DNA of 64,000 nt, from positions 2,666,001 to 2,730,000 of the forward strand of contig NZ_CP059399.1 of assembly GCF_013744875.1 (NCBI RefSeq), given 5' to 3'. Shown in pieces: positions 27,301 through 36,043 of this stretch. The DNA comes from Nocardia huaxiensis. Its GTDB lineage: Bacteria; Actinomycetota; Actinomycetes; Mycobacteriales; Mycobacteriaceae. Numbering within the stretch: position 1 is the first letter of the stretch; each line of letters opens with the position of its first letter. A model generated the notes under the pieces. That model was given only the letters and a program-made list of their open reading frames with translations. It made no database searches and was not told the origin of the DNA. The position numbers and the translations under genes are program-made.

Positions 27301-28269
27301 AAGTTCGGCTTGGCGGCGCAGGGCGGTGAGGGCGGGGGTGGGGATGCCGGGGGTGGCGTCGGTGGCGGCGAGGCGGTCGACGGTGGTGATGCCGGCGTCG
27401 CGGAGCTGGGCGCGGGTGGCGGGGCGCATGCCGGCGACCAGGAGTAGGTCGCGGCGGGATTCGAGTTCGGCGGTGCAGGCGGGGCAGCTGCCGCAGGCGA
27501 GGAAGCGGCGGTCACCCCACTGCACGGGGAGGAGCTCGCCGAGTTTGGCGTCGACGATCGACTCCAGGCGGGTGCGGCGGGCCTGATAGATGACCGAGAT
27601 ATCGGCGAGGGAGTGCAGGGCGGGGACGCCGTCCACCCACATGCGGGCGTGCGGGGCGGGGCGGAAACCGGTGCGGCGCAGGGCATCCGCCGTCGCGGCC
27701 AGGGTGAGCAGCGTGCCGACCACGGTGTGCCGGGTGGCCACACCCGCGGGCAGGTGGTCGTGGGTCTCGGGATCGCTGTCGCGCAACAGGAAATCGCACT
27801 GTGCCGCCAGCATTCCGTCGAAGACCACCGGTGCCGCGACCACCTCGAGGTTCTCGCGCAGCGCCGCCACCGTCAGCTCGTGCGCGGCCCGCACGGCTGC
27901 GATGGCCGGTTCGGCTGCCGCGTGTGGCCCGGCGAGAGTCTCTTCCAGCGTCGAATGCCACGCTCCGCGCGACTGCCCGGCCGTGGCGGTGCGAGGCTGC
28001 GTGAAGGCGGCATCCCCCGTGGCGCGCGAGTGCGCCGGTGTGGGGATGCGGATGTGGGTGAAGCCGGGGCTGTGGCGGTCGCGGAGCGCGGCGAGGATGG
28101 GGTCGACGGCCGGGGTGGGGGCGTGGGTCAGCGCGCCGGGGGACGAAATGTCCACCGGCGTGACCAGTCCCAGTTCGGCATCGAGTGCGCGCAGCAGCGC
28201 GAACTCACAGCGCGCCGCCGTCACCAGGTCACCGGTGCTGCACACGACACGATCACCGAACAGAATCAA
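24391..28269 (-). CDS. TM0106-type RecB-like nuclease/SF1 helicase fusion with eroded catalytic motifs
   Basis: About 1292 residues from TTG 28269 (GGAGG 7 bases upstream). N-terminal RecB-like region (LVTAARCEFALLRALDAELG), Cys motif CGSCPAC near 258 followed by a helix-hairpin-helix (LRDAGITTVDRLAA), an RNase H-like middle domain (LLELPP, VDLYPIVR), and a C-terminal SF1 helicase with intact Walker A GPPGTGKT near 918. From memory of the family, several catalytic motifs are altered: the nuclease DTK motif after DFLLR is missing (DSDPETHDHLPAG near 160), helicase motif II reads IADAGKF instead of IDEAGQF, and motif III reads GDPAPAAG instead of GDPQQL. A 100-residue low-complexity insert lies near 420-520. 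Probably DNA or RNA processing; activity doubtful. Confidence 0.88.
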   Translation of the reverse strand: MILFGDRVVCSTGDLVTAARCEFALLRALDAELGLVTPVDISSPGALTHAPTPAVDPILAALRDRHSPGFTHIRIPTPAHSRATGDAAFTQPRTATAGQSRGAWHSTLEETLAGPHAAAEPAIAAVRAAHELTVAALRENLEVVAAPVVFDGMLAAQCDFLLRDSDPETHDHLPAGVATRHTVVGTLLTLAATADALRRTGFRPAPHARMWVDGVPALHSLADISVIYQARRTRLESIVDAKLGELLPVQWGDRRFLACGSCPACTAELESRRDLLLVAGMRPATRAQLRDAGITTVDRLAATDATPGIPTPALTALRRQAELQLHRERTGHPAHTLLTPAALATLPAPAPGDLFLSVALADPAPGRITSARGDLIVTLCAADHLPTEVPSEALSDPSATAPRTTSGPLVDREAAAGFEMSMRTVDFTAFVGEEGRPSDAQPAASLPEQPAAKADGHGAPAPAQQNRRGHEFCSTAADSIGGGTDRDAQNMECAVGLIADSDIAPGPELETHALGFVPEPAVQQNRAANTVRSFVIRVDLPDPKADAGVLQWDSGVKDDSEALLEFLMQRHREYPEMRVHHYRGNARGLLSALGERYPVGEDMVAEILPATVDLYPIVRAALVVGERSYGLLELPPNQGESDSSAESVLRLRDWLLNLASEHGVRPGRRPWFDGAFDMSPDEVEAALREFGEGGGLAPEERSEAQTAAAFTAAVLGYHRRERQPLWWAHADRLDHPVEEWADTPGVLVADWAAVDTKWHSTDAGHWRRYLTLTGRLGTGNAPPPGTAVLTLYDRPAPGMAAAPGRRALAHATVLGCALDPNFDDVVRVVELLPDGCEPYDELPSAIAPCPPGRNVDVEEALENIAHHLLVTLPQVPATAVFDVLCRRTPRLRSSGALPEVRGDHAAAITAALLELDNSYVAVQGPPGTGKTDTTARAVEKLVTRHRWRVGVVARSHAAVEHTLDAVVQVGVLPELVAKADSRSVASEWLGIEASRYPRFLDNAVNGCVVGGLPADFADPERIPRDSLDLLVIADAGKFPLADAVAVALCARNLLLVGDPAPAAGHGIHPEPVHESVLGRLFGAHRTLPAAYGYFLDRTWRMHPRMCGPVSRLRYENRLRSNETVTLARELDGIEPGVRTVTVEHHGNGTESAEEAREIVRQVRNLLGLPWHTGAVTRRLHPHDILVVAPYHAQVARIRTLLSRARIEDVLVGTPDHFHGREAAVVLVSMTTSAPKDAPHGIGALLSRHWLTSAISRAMWAAVIVRSPLLTEYLPATTAELSDLAAVLQLDRV

Positions 28270-28592
28270 TCGCGGCCCTCCTGTGTCTTCGACGCCGACA
28301 CCCGCACCCGGTCCGCGTCGGTGCGGGCCGAGCCGTGCGACAGCGTAGTGACTGGACGGTGGGTGGTGTGTCGTCAGGTGGGGTGGATGGGCGTGTTCGC
28401 GGGGCGGCGCGGCGGCGCAGGTCCGGGCGGGTTTGCGGGCTGTGTTGCGGGACAACGCGACTCGCGCGCGAGCCCGGCGTGACGCGGCGGCGGGTGCGCG
28501 TGCGGGCGCGGGAAATCAACCGAAAATTTCGGCGTGTCGCCATCCGGAACACTCCCTGCGACCACCCGCAGGGAGTTTGCGACAATCACCCG
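28270..28592. other. 323-bp gap between divergent genes
   Basis: Very GC-rich spacer between the TTG start of the nuclease/helicase gene and the hydrolase ATG. No gene, strong hairpin or recognisable operator was found. The only AT-richer stretch is 28514-28535, where a promoter for the hydrolase gene might lie. Confidence 0.4.
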
Positions 28593-29330
28593 ATGCCGTA
28601 TTTCGATGGCGCCCGCGGCCGGCTCCACTACCGCCGGTGGCCGGTCGAGAATCCGGTCTCGATCCTGGCCCTGCTGCCGGGAACCGGCCAGCACAGCGGC
28701 CACTACCACCGCTTCGCCCGCGCCCTCCAGCCCGCTGGAATCGAACTGTGGACCCTGGACGCCTCCGGTCACGGACTCAGCGAAGGCGACCCGGACCGCC
28801 CCGGCACCCTGCCTGAATTGTCCGATGACGCACGCGTATTCCTCGACCTCGCCCGCATTGCCTCGGCCACCCCGCCGGTGCTCATGGGCCACTCCCTGGG
28901 AGCCGCCACCGCCCTCGCCGTCCTGACCGGCGACCCCGATCCCCGCTACGCCGGAGTGATTCTCTGCGGCACCCCCGCAGCGGTGCTCGAAGGCCGAGCC
29001 CCGAAGTCCGCTCGCGGCACCGGGATTGCGCCGCGCGGCGCCTCCGCACGCAGTGCCGCGCCGGTGACAGCAGGCGGCCGGGCAGCATCCGCCGATGCGC
29101 GCAAGCTGTACCCGGGCACGGAACCAGCACTGCCGAAGGGCATTCCAGCGCTGATCGTGCACGGCGTCGACGACCGCCGCGCGCCGATCGCCCCCGTGCG
29201 CGAATGGGCGCGCACCCAGCACGCGGATTTCCGCGAATACGCCGACGCCGGCCACGACCTGCTGCACGAACCGGTGCACGCCGAGGTCTCGGCGCAGATT
29301 GCGGCGTGGGTCAACGACCTTCGCGGCTGA
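28593..29330 (+). CDS. Alpha/beta hydrolase (monoacylglycerol-lipase-like)
   Basis: A 245-residue alpha/beta hydrolase with the complete triad: Ser in LMGHSLGAATAL, Asp in IVHGVDDRRAPI, His in YADAGHDLLHE. The oxyanion region is LLPGTGQHSGHYH, followed by the LDASGHGLSEGD loop typical of monoglyceride lipases and lysophospholipases. The lid region, normally hydrophobic, is replaced by an Ala/Arg/Gly-rich low-complexity segment (about residues 133-170). No signal peptide. It likely hydrolyses a lipid ester. Confidence 0.87.
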   Translation: MPYFDGARGRLHYRRWPVENPVSILALLPGTGQHSGHYHRFARALQPAGIELWTLDASGHGLSEGDPDRPGTLPELSDDARVFLDLARIASATPPVLMGHSLGAATALAVLTGDPDPRYAGVILCGTPAAVLEGRAPKSARGTGIAPRGASARSAAPVTAGGRAASADARKLYPGTEPALPKGIPALIVHGVDDRRAPIAPVREWARTQHADFREYADAGHDLLHEPVHAEVSAQIAAWVNDLRG

Positions 29331-29416
29331 GTCCGCAGGCGACGACTGCTGCGCGCGACGCACCCTGGCCGGAAGTGTCGAGCCGGGCGCGGCGGCGAGC
29401 GCTTACGGTGGACGCC

Positions 29417-29947
29417 GTGCCACTCTACGAATTCGAAGGCAAGCGGCCCACGGTCGATCCGACCGCGTTCGTCGCGCCCACCGCCACGCTCATCGGGGAT
29501 GTGCGGGTCGAGGCGGGCGCGTCCATCTGGTACGGGGCGGTGCTGCGGGCCGATCTCGCGCCGATCATCGTGCGCGAGCGGGCGAACGTGCAGGACAATG
29601 CGGTTATCCATGTGCCGCCGGACGTTCCGGTGGAGATCGGCGCCGGCGCCACCATCGCGCACGGGGTGATCTTCCACGGCGCCACGCTGGGTGCGGAGTC
29701 GATTGTCGGAAACGGTTGCACCGTACTGGATATGGCGCGCATCGGCGCGGGTTCGATGATCGCCGCGCACTCACTGGTCTCACCGGGTACGCAGATTCCG
29801 GACGGCGTGCTGGCCGCCGGTTCCCCGGCCGAGGTGAAGCGTCCCATCGCGGGCACGCAGGCCGAGGGCTGGGTGAAACTCAACCCGTCCTACTACGCGG
29901 AACTGGCGCAGCGGCATCGCAAAGGGCTCACCGAGGTCACGGACTGA
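29417..29947 (+). CDS. Gamma carbonic anhydrase-like hexapeptide-repeat protein
   Basis: A 176-residue left-handed beta-helix protein. Hexapeptide repeats run from TAFVAPTATLIGDV through ASIWYGAVLRADLAPI to VGNGCTVLDMARIGAGSMIAAHS. Zinc-binding His positions of the gamma class are present (VIHVPP, IAHGVIFHGA), and the ending (GVLAAGSPAEVKRPI) is typical. GTG 29417 gives the family-typical MPLYEFEGKRP; GTG 29408 is an alternative. Proteins of this type form trimers; some are carbonic anhydrases, many (PaaY/YrdA-like) have other or unknown activity. Confidence 0.88.
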   Translation: MPLYEFEGKRPTVDPTAFVAPTATLIGDVRVEAGASIWYGAVLRADLAPIIVRERANVQDNAVIHVPPDVPVEIGAGATIAHGVIFHGATLGAESIVGNGCTVLDMARIGAGSMIAAHSLVSPGTQIPDGVLAAGSPAEVKRPIAGTQAEGWVKLNPSYYAELAQRHRKGLTEVTD

Positions 29948-30027
29948 GCCCGCGGCGCGCAGTGCCGCCTGCGGCGTCCACGCTGAGCGCCGTGTGATCG
30001 CCGCGCAGAACGGGCTTGGGGGCAGCG

Positions 30028-30672
30028 CTATTCACTGTCGCCGCGCGCCTCGCGCAGCAGCTCCACCACTTCGTCGTCGGTGAGCTGATGGAAGTCCTCG
30101 TAGGCCCCGCCCACCCCGCCGAGGAAGCGCGGCACCAGCGGGCAGCGCACCTCGTCCGCCAGCGCCCGAATGCGGTGCAGCGCTTCGGCCGACGACACCG
30201 GCACCGCCACCACCACCCGCCGCGGTTCGTGCAGGCGCGCGATCTCGCAGGCGGCGGCGACGGTGGCCCCGGTGGCCATGCCGTCGTCGACGATCACCGC
30301 GATGCGATCCTTCAACGGGATAGGCGCTGCGGCGGAACGCAATACGTGCCGCCGCCGTTCCAGCTCGACCCGCTCCAGCCCTTCGACGGCCGTGATCTGT
30401 TCGGCGGTCACCCCGGTGTGCCGCACGACATCGTCATTGAGCACCCGCACCCCATCCTCGCCGATGGCGCCCATGGCCAGCTCCGGCTGCCACGGCACCC
30501 CGAGTTTGCGGACCAGCATGATGTCGACGTCCCCGCCGATGACGTCGCGCACCGCCACCGCGACCGGCACTCCGCCGCGCGGCAGCCCCAGCACCAGTGG
30601 ATCCGCCGCGCGGAACCGTTCGAGCACCCCGCCCAGCGCCCGTCCGGCAGCCCCCCGATCCGGGTAGATCAT
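30028..30672 (-). CDS. Phosphoribosyltransferase family protein
   Basis: A 214-residue type I phosphoribosyltransferase fold protein. The PRPP motif is VIVDDGMATGATV; LGLPRGGVPVA and VRKLGVPWQPELAMGAIG are typical of the stand-alone PRTase family often encoded with erythromycin-esterase or hydrolase domains. ATG 30672 is used; the longer frame to 30714 adds an atypical N-terminus. The specific base or substrate is not predictable. It is divergent from the kinase gene 80 bp away. Confidence 0.88.
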   Translation of the reverse strand: MIYPDRGAAGRALGGVLERFRAADPLVLGLPRGGVPVAVAVRDVIGGDVDIMLVRKLGVPWQPELAMGAIGEDGVRVLNDDVVRHTGVTAEQITAVEGLERVELERRRHVLRSAAAPIPLKDRIAVIVDDGMATGATVAAACEIARLHEPRRVVVAVPVSSAEALHRIRALADEVRCPLVPRFLGGVGGAYEDFHQLTDDEVVELLREARGDSE

Positions 30673-30752
30673 TGCCTTCCAGTTTAGTTGCGCTGCCGGG
30701 TACCGGCCCAGCACCCTATGGTTGACCGAGTATCGGGGTCACGGAGGGTGAG

Positions 30753-33002
30753 ATGGCGACCCAGGACAGGTCCTTCGCGGTCGGTTCGCGATTCGGGCCC
30801 TATCGGCTGGACCGTTTGCTCGGCCGGGGCGGCATGGGCGAGGTGTACCAGGCGTACGACGTCGTCAAGGATCGCACGGTCGCGGTGAAGGTGCTGTCGG
30901 CGCGGCTCAGTGACGATCCGGTGTATCGCGAACGGTTCCAGCGGGAATCACATGCGGCGGCGCGGTTGAAGGAACCGCACGTGATCCCCATCCATGATTA
31001 CGGCGAGATCGACGGGCATCTCTTCATCGACATGCGATTGGTGGAGGGCGCGAATCTGCGCGCGGTCCTGCGCGCCCGCGGCCCCCTGCCGCCCCGCCTC
31101 GCGGTCTATGTGGTGCGCCAGATCGCGGCCGCCGTCGACGCCGCCCACGCCGACAATCTCGTGCATCGAGACATCAAGCCCGACAACATCCTGGTGACCG
31201 AGGACGATTTCGCCTACCTGGTCGATTTCGGCATCGCGCAATCGGCCACCGACCACTCCCTCACCGCCACTGGCTCGGCAGTCGGCTCGTTCGCCTACAT
31301 GTCGCCGGAACGCTTCACCTCCCGCAGCGTCGGCCCCTCCGCCGACATCTACGCCCTGGCCTGCGTCCTCTACGAATGCTTGGTCGGCACAAGACCATTC
31401 GCGGCGGACTCCGACGGCGAGGTGATGCGCGCCCACATGTTCGAACAGCCACCCCGCCCCAGCATGGTCCGCCCCGGCCTCCCCGCCGCCCTCGACGACG
31501 TGGTCGCCCGCGGCATGGCCAAAACCCCACGCGACCGCTACCGCACCGCCACCGAACTCGCGATCGCCGCCCGCAGCGCCCTGGGCCGCGGGGCCACCCT
31601 CCCAGATCCCGACGAGGACACCCTCGACTCGCTGCCGGTGGTGCGCGCCGCCGGTCCGACCGGTGAATCCGACAGCGGGACAGAAACTTCCGAACCCACC
31701 ATCGCGTCGGCCGCCTCGGCACCCACGGAAGGCTCCGTGGTCGTATCCGCGATCACGGATCGATCGGGGGTCATCTCGACGCCCACCGATGTCCCGGGGG
31801 CTGTCGCGCTACCTTTCAGGGCACCGCTTGTCGACGATTCAGGCGGCGGGGGGTCGGCGCAGCGGGCGGGCGATGGCGGCTCGACGGAGAGCGGGGGCAG
31901 TGGGGTTCCGGCTACCGGGTCCGCATCGGCCACGTCACCTCGCCGGAATTGGCGACGGCTGCTGGTTGTGTTGGGGACGGTGGCAGTCCTGTTCGCGTCG
32001 GTCGGTTTCGCCGGGTGGTCGTGGACACAGCGCGCGACCGAAGGTCGGCCGATCGCGGACGCCACCGCGTGGACCGGACCGGATGTCGAGTTGATGAGCC
32101 TGATCGGCGGCGGCAGTTACCACCGCTGGAACTGCACGCATCAGGAGCCGGATTCGACTATGACCGCCATGGTCTTCTGCGATCCGAACCCGGAAGCCGA
32201 TGCCCCGCATGCGAAGTTCTTCCGCTTCCGCACCGCCGAGCGGATGAACGAGTACTACCGTGCGCAGTTGCTGACCGCCCTGCGCGCGACCGCCTGTCCG
32301 GATGATCCGGCGGGCGCCGACGGGCCGCTGCTCGCGGTCGGCGTGCCGATCGGCCGCAAGGCCTGCTGGTCGGGTGTCAACCGGACCACCGGGGTGGCGA
32401 CGCCGTCACTGGTCGTCACCCACGACAAGTTGCTCATCCTCATCGTGCAGATCTGGCCGGATCCGGAACGCGAAGTGAGCCGGGACTATGTTGCGCGCAA
32501 GGGGGGCCACTGGATGCTCGATCCCACCGAGGCCAATGATCCCGACGTCTTCACCGCCGCCGATGCCGAGGTGCTGGACCAGCTCGGCCGGGTGGGAAGC
32601 CGCCGCACCTGCCGGCATCAGGAGCCGCCGCGGCCGTCCGAGGTGGTGTCGCGGCTGTGGTGTACGGGTGGGAAGGACTCACCGGCGGTGCAGTTCTTCG
32701 GGTTTCCCGATACCGCGTCGGCGAGTCAGACCTACGAGGGCGACGTGGCGCTCTTGAACAGTCGCGCCTGCGACAACCCGCAGGGTGGCCGGGATGCGGC
32801 GTGGTGGCGGGACAACGAGCCGATCGGCCGGTACCTCTGCTACACCGTCGCCGGCGGGGTGGGCGATCTCACCTGTCTGCTGGCCATGCACACCAGCGCC
32901 CATGTACTGGCGCTGGTGTGCACCGCCGAGAACGACGAGCCGAGCAACAGCCCGAAAACCGAAGCGGCACTGTTGACCTGGTTCAAGGAGAAATTCGGCT
33001 GA
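30753..33002 (+). CDS. Transmembrane Ser/Thr protein kinase with duplicated Cys-rich ectodomain
   Basis: A 749-residue receptor-type kinase. Kinase domain 10-275: glycine loop LGRGGMGEVYQAY, ATP Lys in VAVKVL, HRDIKPDN near 137, DFG near 159, VGSFAYMSPERF. A Ser/Thr-rich linker leads to one TM helix (LLVVLGTVAVLFASVGFAGW, about 400-420). The extracellular part holds two related units of about 130 residues: the first opens CTHQEP near 461 and contains PIGRKACW, the second opens CRHQEP near 619 and contains PIGRYLCY, each with matching Cys positions. The kinase probably senses a wall or extracellular ligand through these. GGAGGGTG precedes the ATG. It ends one base before a convergent gene. Confidence 0.93.
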   Translation: MATQDRSFAVGSRFGPYRLDRLLGRGGMGEVYQAYDVVKDRTVAVKVLSARLSDDPVYRERFQRESHAAARLKEPHVIPIHDYGEIDGHLFIDMRLVEGANLRAVLRARGPLPPRLAVYVVRQIAAAVDAAHADNLVHRDIKPDNILVTEDDFAYLVDFGIAQSATDHSLTATGSAVGSFAYMSPERFTSRSVGPSADIYALACVLYECLVGTRPFAADSDGEVMRAHMFEQPPRPSMVRPGLPAALDDVVARGMAKTPRDRYRTATELAIAARSALGRGATLPDPDEDTLDSLPVVRAAGPTGESDSGTETSEPTIASAASAPTEGSVVVSAITDRSGVISTPTDVPGAVALPFRAPLVDDSGGGGSAQRAGDGGSTESGGSGVPATGSASATSPRRNWRRLLVVLGTVAVLFASVGFAGWSWTQRATEGRPIADATAWTGPDVELMSLIGGGSYHRWNCTHQEPDSTMTAMVFCDPNPEADAPHAKFFRFRTAERMNEYYRAQLLTALRATACPDDPAGADGPLLAVGVPIGRKACWSGVNRTTGVATPSLVVTHDKLLILIVQIWPDPEREVSRDYVARKGGHWMLDPTEANDPDVFTAADAEVLDQLGRVGSRRTCRHQEPPRPSEVVSRLWCTGGKDSPAVQFFGFPDTASASQTYEGDVALLNSRACDNPQGGRDAAWWRDNEPIGRYLCYTVAGGVGDLTCLLAMHTSAHVLALVCTAENDEPSNSPKTEAALLTWFKEKFG

Positions 33003-33003
33003 G

Positions 33004-34020
33004 TTACTCCGGCCGAATCTCGTAGCGGCGCAGGGAAAGGCTCGGGTTGGTGGTGCGGATCTCGGCGAGGTGGGCGAGATCGATTCGGGCCGTGGCGATT
33101 CCGGGTTGGTCGCCGAGTTCGGCCAGTACCGCGCCGTTGGGGCCGATGATCATCGAGGCGCCCGAGCCGCGGGGGGCCGCTTGGTCGGAGGCGGCGACGT
33201 ACATGGTGTTCTCGATGGCGCGGGCGCGCAGCAGGGTGGTCCACTGGTCGACCTTGCCGGGGCCGGGGATCCACTGGGCGGGCAGGAGCAGGACCTGGGC
33301 GCCGGTGGCGGCTACGCGCCGGATGCCTTCGGGGAAGCGGAGATCGAAGCAGGTTTGCATGCCGAAGGTCACACCGTCGACGGTGAAGGTTTGCGGGGGG
33401 TCGAGGGGGCCGGGGAGGACCACCTCGGATTCGCGGAAACCGAAGGCGTCGTAGAGGTGTGTTTTACGGTAGATGGCGGCGAACTCGGCGTCCGGGGTGG
33501 CGGCCACCAGGGTGTTGAAGATGCGGTCGGCCGGGTGGTCGCCGCCGGGGGCTTCCGCTACGCCCGCCACCAGGTGTACGCCGAATTCGGCTGCGATGCC
33601 GCGCAATCCGCTCACGAAGGGGCCGGTCAGCGGTTCGGCGATCTTCACCACGCGCTCGTCCAGGCGCATCACGGAGAACATCGAATATTCGGGGGCGACA
33701 ACGATTTTCGCGCCGAGATCGCTGGCGGCGCGCACCTCCTGGCGCAGTCCGGCCAGATTGGCTTCCACGTCGGTGCCCGGCGCGAACTGCACGACCGCGA
33801 TGTCCACCGCCCTGGCGGGCGCGGGATTGTCCCCGGTGCGGGCCGCGGTCGCCGTCTCGCGGGCGGAGGGTGCGACGGATCCCGCGCTGCCCGGTTCGGT
33901 GGTGGCGAGCGTGCCCGTCACGTAATTGCGCACCGGCGCGGATTCGGGGTGCCCGAGGCCGGAAGCCGCCGAGGCGGGGGCGGCCGGGCCGGTGGGCGCG
34001 GGGGGTGTATTCGGCTGCAC
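33004..34020 (-). CDS. Carbon-nitrogen hydrolase (nitrilase superfamily amidase)
   Basis: The catalytic domain starts at VDIAVVQFAPG and has the full triad: Glu in VAPEYSMF, Lys in YRKTHLYDAFGF, Cys in QTCFDLRFPEG (about residues 40, 114 and 152 counted from GTG 33807). It is closest to the omega-amidase/NIT2-like amidases that hydrolyse small amides. The frame extends upstream through a Pro/Ala-rich 70-residue stretch to GTG 34020; a start at GTG 33807 would give a normal 267-residue amidase. I report the longer form, but the start is uncertain. Confidence 0.85.
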   Translation of the reverse strand: MQPNTPPAPTGPAAPASAASGLGHPESAPVRNYVTGTLATTEPGSAGSVAPSARETATAARTGDNPAPARAVDIAVVQFAPGTDVEANLAGLRQEVRAASDLGAKIVVAPEYSMFSVMRLDERVVKIAEPLTGPFVSGLRGIAAEFGVHLVAGVAEAPGGDHPADRIFNTLVAATPDAEFAAIYRKTHLYDAFGFRESEVVLPGPLDPPQTFTVDGVTFGMQTCFDLRFPEGIRRVAATGAQVLLLPAQWIPGPGKVDQWTTLLRARAIENTMYVAASDQAAPRGSGASMIIGPNGAVLAELGDQPGIATARIDLAHLAEIRTTNPSLSLRRYEIRPE

Positions 34021-34229
34021 CGATCCAGCGTATTTCGTCGGACGGCCGCGCGGGTCACGGTGAGGTGTGCTCGCTGGCGGAGACGTGGAAATCTCCCGCC
34101 GAATCGGACGGGACACCGCCTGCGAAACCGCCGCTGGGGCAATGGCGGTGCGACGCGGGAGCCGTCGGCGCGCCCGCCGGGGTGAGGCGGGGCGGGAAGG
34201 CGAATCGTCTCCTAGTAAACTCCTGGTCA

Positions 34230-36029
34230 ATGAGCACCTCACCGGCCGACAGCGTTCCCAGCGACGACGAGAGGGACGTGAACGGCCCGTCCTTCGCCGA
34301 TCTCGGCATCGATGACCGCATTCTGCGGGCCATCGCCGATGTCGGCTACGAATCGCCGTCGCCGATTCAGGCGGCGACGATTCCGCCGCTGCTGGAGGGC
34401 GCGGACGTGGTGGGTCTCGCGCAGACCGGTACCGGCAAGACCGCGGCCTTCGCCATCCCGATCCTCATGGGTCTGCAAGGTTCCGGCAAACAGCCGCAGG
34501 CGCTGGTGCTCGCTCCCACCCGTGAGCTGGCGATTCAGGTCGCCGAGGCGTTCCAGAAGTACTCGGTGCACATGCCCGGCGTGCACGTGCTGCCCATCTA
34601 CGGCGGCCAGAACTACGCGGTGCAGCTCAACGGTCTCAAGCGCGGCGCGCAGGTCGTGGTCGGTACGCCGGGACGTGTGATCGATCACCTCGAGCGCGGC
34701 ACCCTCGACCTGACCCAGCTGCAGTTCCTGGTGCTGGACGAGGCCGACGAGATGCTCAAGATGGGCTTCCAGGAGGACGTCGAGCGCATCCTGCGCGACA
34801 CTCCGGGCCAGAAGCAGGTGGCGCTGTTCTCGGCGACCATGCCGACCGCTATCCGCAAGATCTCCAAGCAGTACCTGAACGATCCGACCGAGATCACCGT
34901 CAAGACCAAGACGGCCACCAACACCAACATCACGCAGCGCTGGGTGATGGTGTCGTATCAGCGCAAGCTGGACGCGCTGACCCGCATCCTCGAGGTCGAA
35001 TCCTTCGAGGCCATGATCATTTTCGTGCGCACCAAGCAGGCCACCGAGGAGCTGGCCGAAAAGCTGCGCGCGCGTGGGTATTCCGCGGCCGCCATCAATG
35101 GCGATATCGCGCAGGCGCAGCGTGAGCGCACCATCGGCCAGCTGAAGTCGGGCGTGCTCGACATTCTCGTCGCCACCGATGTGGCGGCGCGCGGCCTGGA
35201 CGTGGACCGCATCTCGCACGTGGTCAACTACGACATTCCGCACGACACCGAGTCGTACGTGCACCGCATCGGCCGCACCGGCCGCGCGGGCCGCACCGGT
35301 GAGGCGCTGCTGTTCGTGGCCCCGCGTGAGCGCCGGCTGCTGGACGCCATCGAGCGCGCCACCCGCCAGCAGGTCACCGAAATGCAGCTGCCCAGCGTGG
35401 AGGACGTGAACGCGCAGCGGGTGCAGAAGTTCGGTGACACCATCACCGAGAACCTGGCCTCGGCGAACCTGCCGCTGTTCCGCAAGCTCATCGAGGATTA
35501 CGAGCGCGAGCACAACATTCCGCTCGTGGATATCGCGGCGGCGCTGGCCATCGGCTCCTACGACGGCGACAACTTCTTCATGGAGCCCGACCCGGAGCCC
35601 GCGCCCCGTCGTGAGCGCGACCGTGACCGCGCCCCCCGCGATTCCGACGATCGCGGCCCCCGCGAGCGTCGCGACGCCGGCCCCAGCCGCCACCGTCAGA
35701 CCGGCGCCGAGCTGGCCACCTACCGCATCTCGGTCGGCAAGCGCCACAAGGTCGCCCCGGGTGCGATCGTCGGCGCCATCGCCAACGAGGGCGGCCTGCG
35801 TCGCAGCGACTTCGGTCACATCAGCATCCGCCCCGACCACAGCCTGGTCGAACTCCCCGCGGATCTATCCTCCGAAACCCTGAATGCCTTGAGCCGCACC
35901 CGGATCAGCGGCCAGCTCATCCAGCTCCAGCTGGACCAGGGCCCGCCGCGCGGCGGCATGAACCGCAACCCGCGCCGCGACTCCCGCAGCGAGAAGCCCC
36001 GCTACGAACGCCGCAAGCCGCGCGCGTAG
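34230..36029 (+). CDS. DEAD-box ATP-dependent RNA helicase (DeaD/CsdA type)
   Basis: A 599-residue helicase: Q motif FADLGIDDRILRAI...SPIQ, motif I AQTGTGKT, Ib TPGRV, motif II VLDEADEML, motif III SAT, motif VI HRIGRTGRAGR. The C-terminal region contains a charged linker (RRERDRDRAPRD) and a DbpA/CsdA RNA-binding domain (TYRISVGKRHKVAPGAIVGA), then an Arg-rich tail. These proteins remodel structured RNA and assist ribosome assembly, often under cold stress. No clear Shine-Dalgarno precedes the ATG, so the message may be leaderless. A strong terminator follows. Confidence 0.95.
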   Translation: MSTSPADSVPSDDERDVNGPSFADLGIDDRILRAIADVGYESPSPIQAATIPPLLEGADVVGLAQTGTGKTAAFAIPILMGLQGSGKQPQALVLAPTRELAIQVAEAFQKYSVHMPGVHVLPIYGGQNYAVQLNGLKRGAQVVVGTPGRVIDHLERGTLDLTQLQFLVLDEADEMLKMGFQEDVERILRDTPGQKQVALFSATMPTAIRKISKQYLNDPTEITVKTKTATNTNITQRWVMVSYQRKLDALTRILEVESFEAMIIFVRTKQATEELAEKLRARGYSAAAINGDIAQAQRERTIGQLKSGVLDILVATDVAARGLDVDRISHVVNYDIPHDTESYVHRIGRTGRAGRTGEALLFVAPRERRLLDAIERATRQQVTEMQLPSVEDVNAQRVQKFGDTITENLASANLPLFRKLIEDYEREHNIPLVDIAAALAIGSYDGDNFFMEPDPEPAPRRERDRDRAPRDSDDRGPRERRDAGPSRHRQTGAELATYRISVGKRHKVAPGAIVGAIANEGGLRRSDFGHISIRPDHSLVELPADLSSETLNALSRTRISGQLIQLQLDQGPPRGGMNRNPRRDSRSEKPRYERRKPRA

Positions 36030-36043
36030 CTCCGAGGTTGTAG

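Noticed and set aside
33807..34229. Separate gene in the Pro/Ala-rich stretch upstream of the amidase
   Set aside because: The stretch is in frame with the amidase and has no motif of its own; treated as an uncertain N-terminal extension.
34239..35840. 533-codon minus-strand open frame
   Set aside because: Antisense shadow of the DEAD-box helicase gene, with no recognisable domain.
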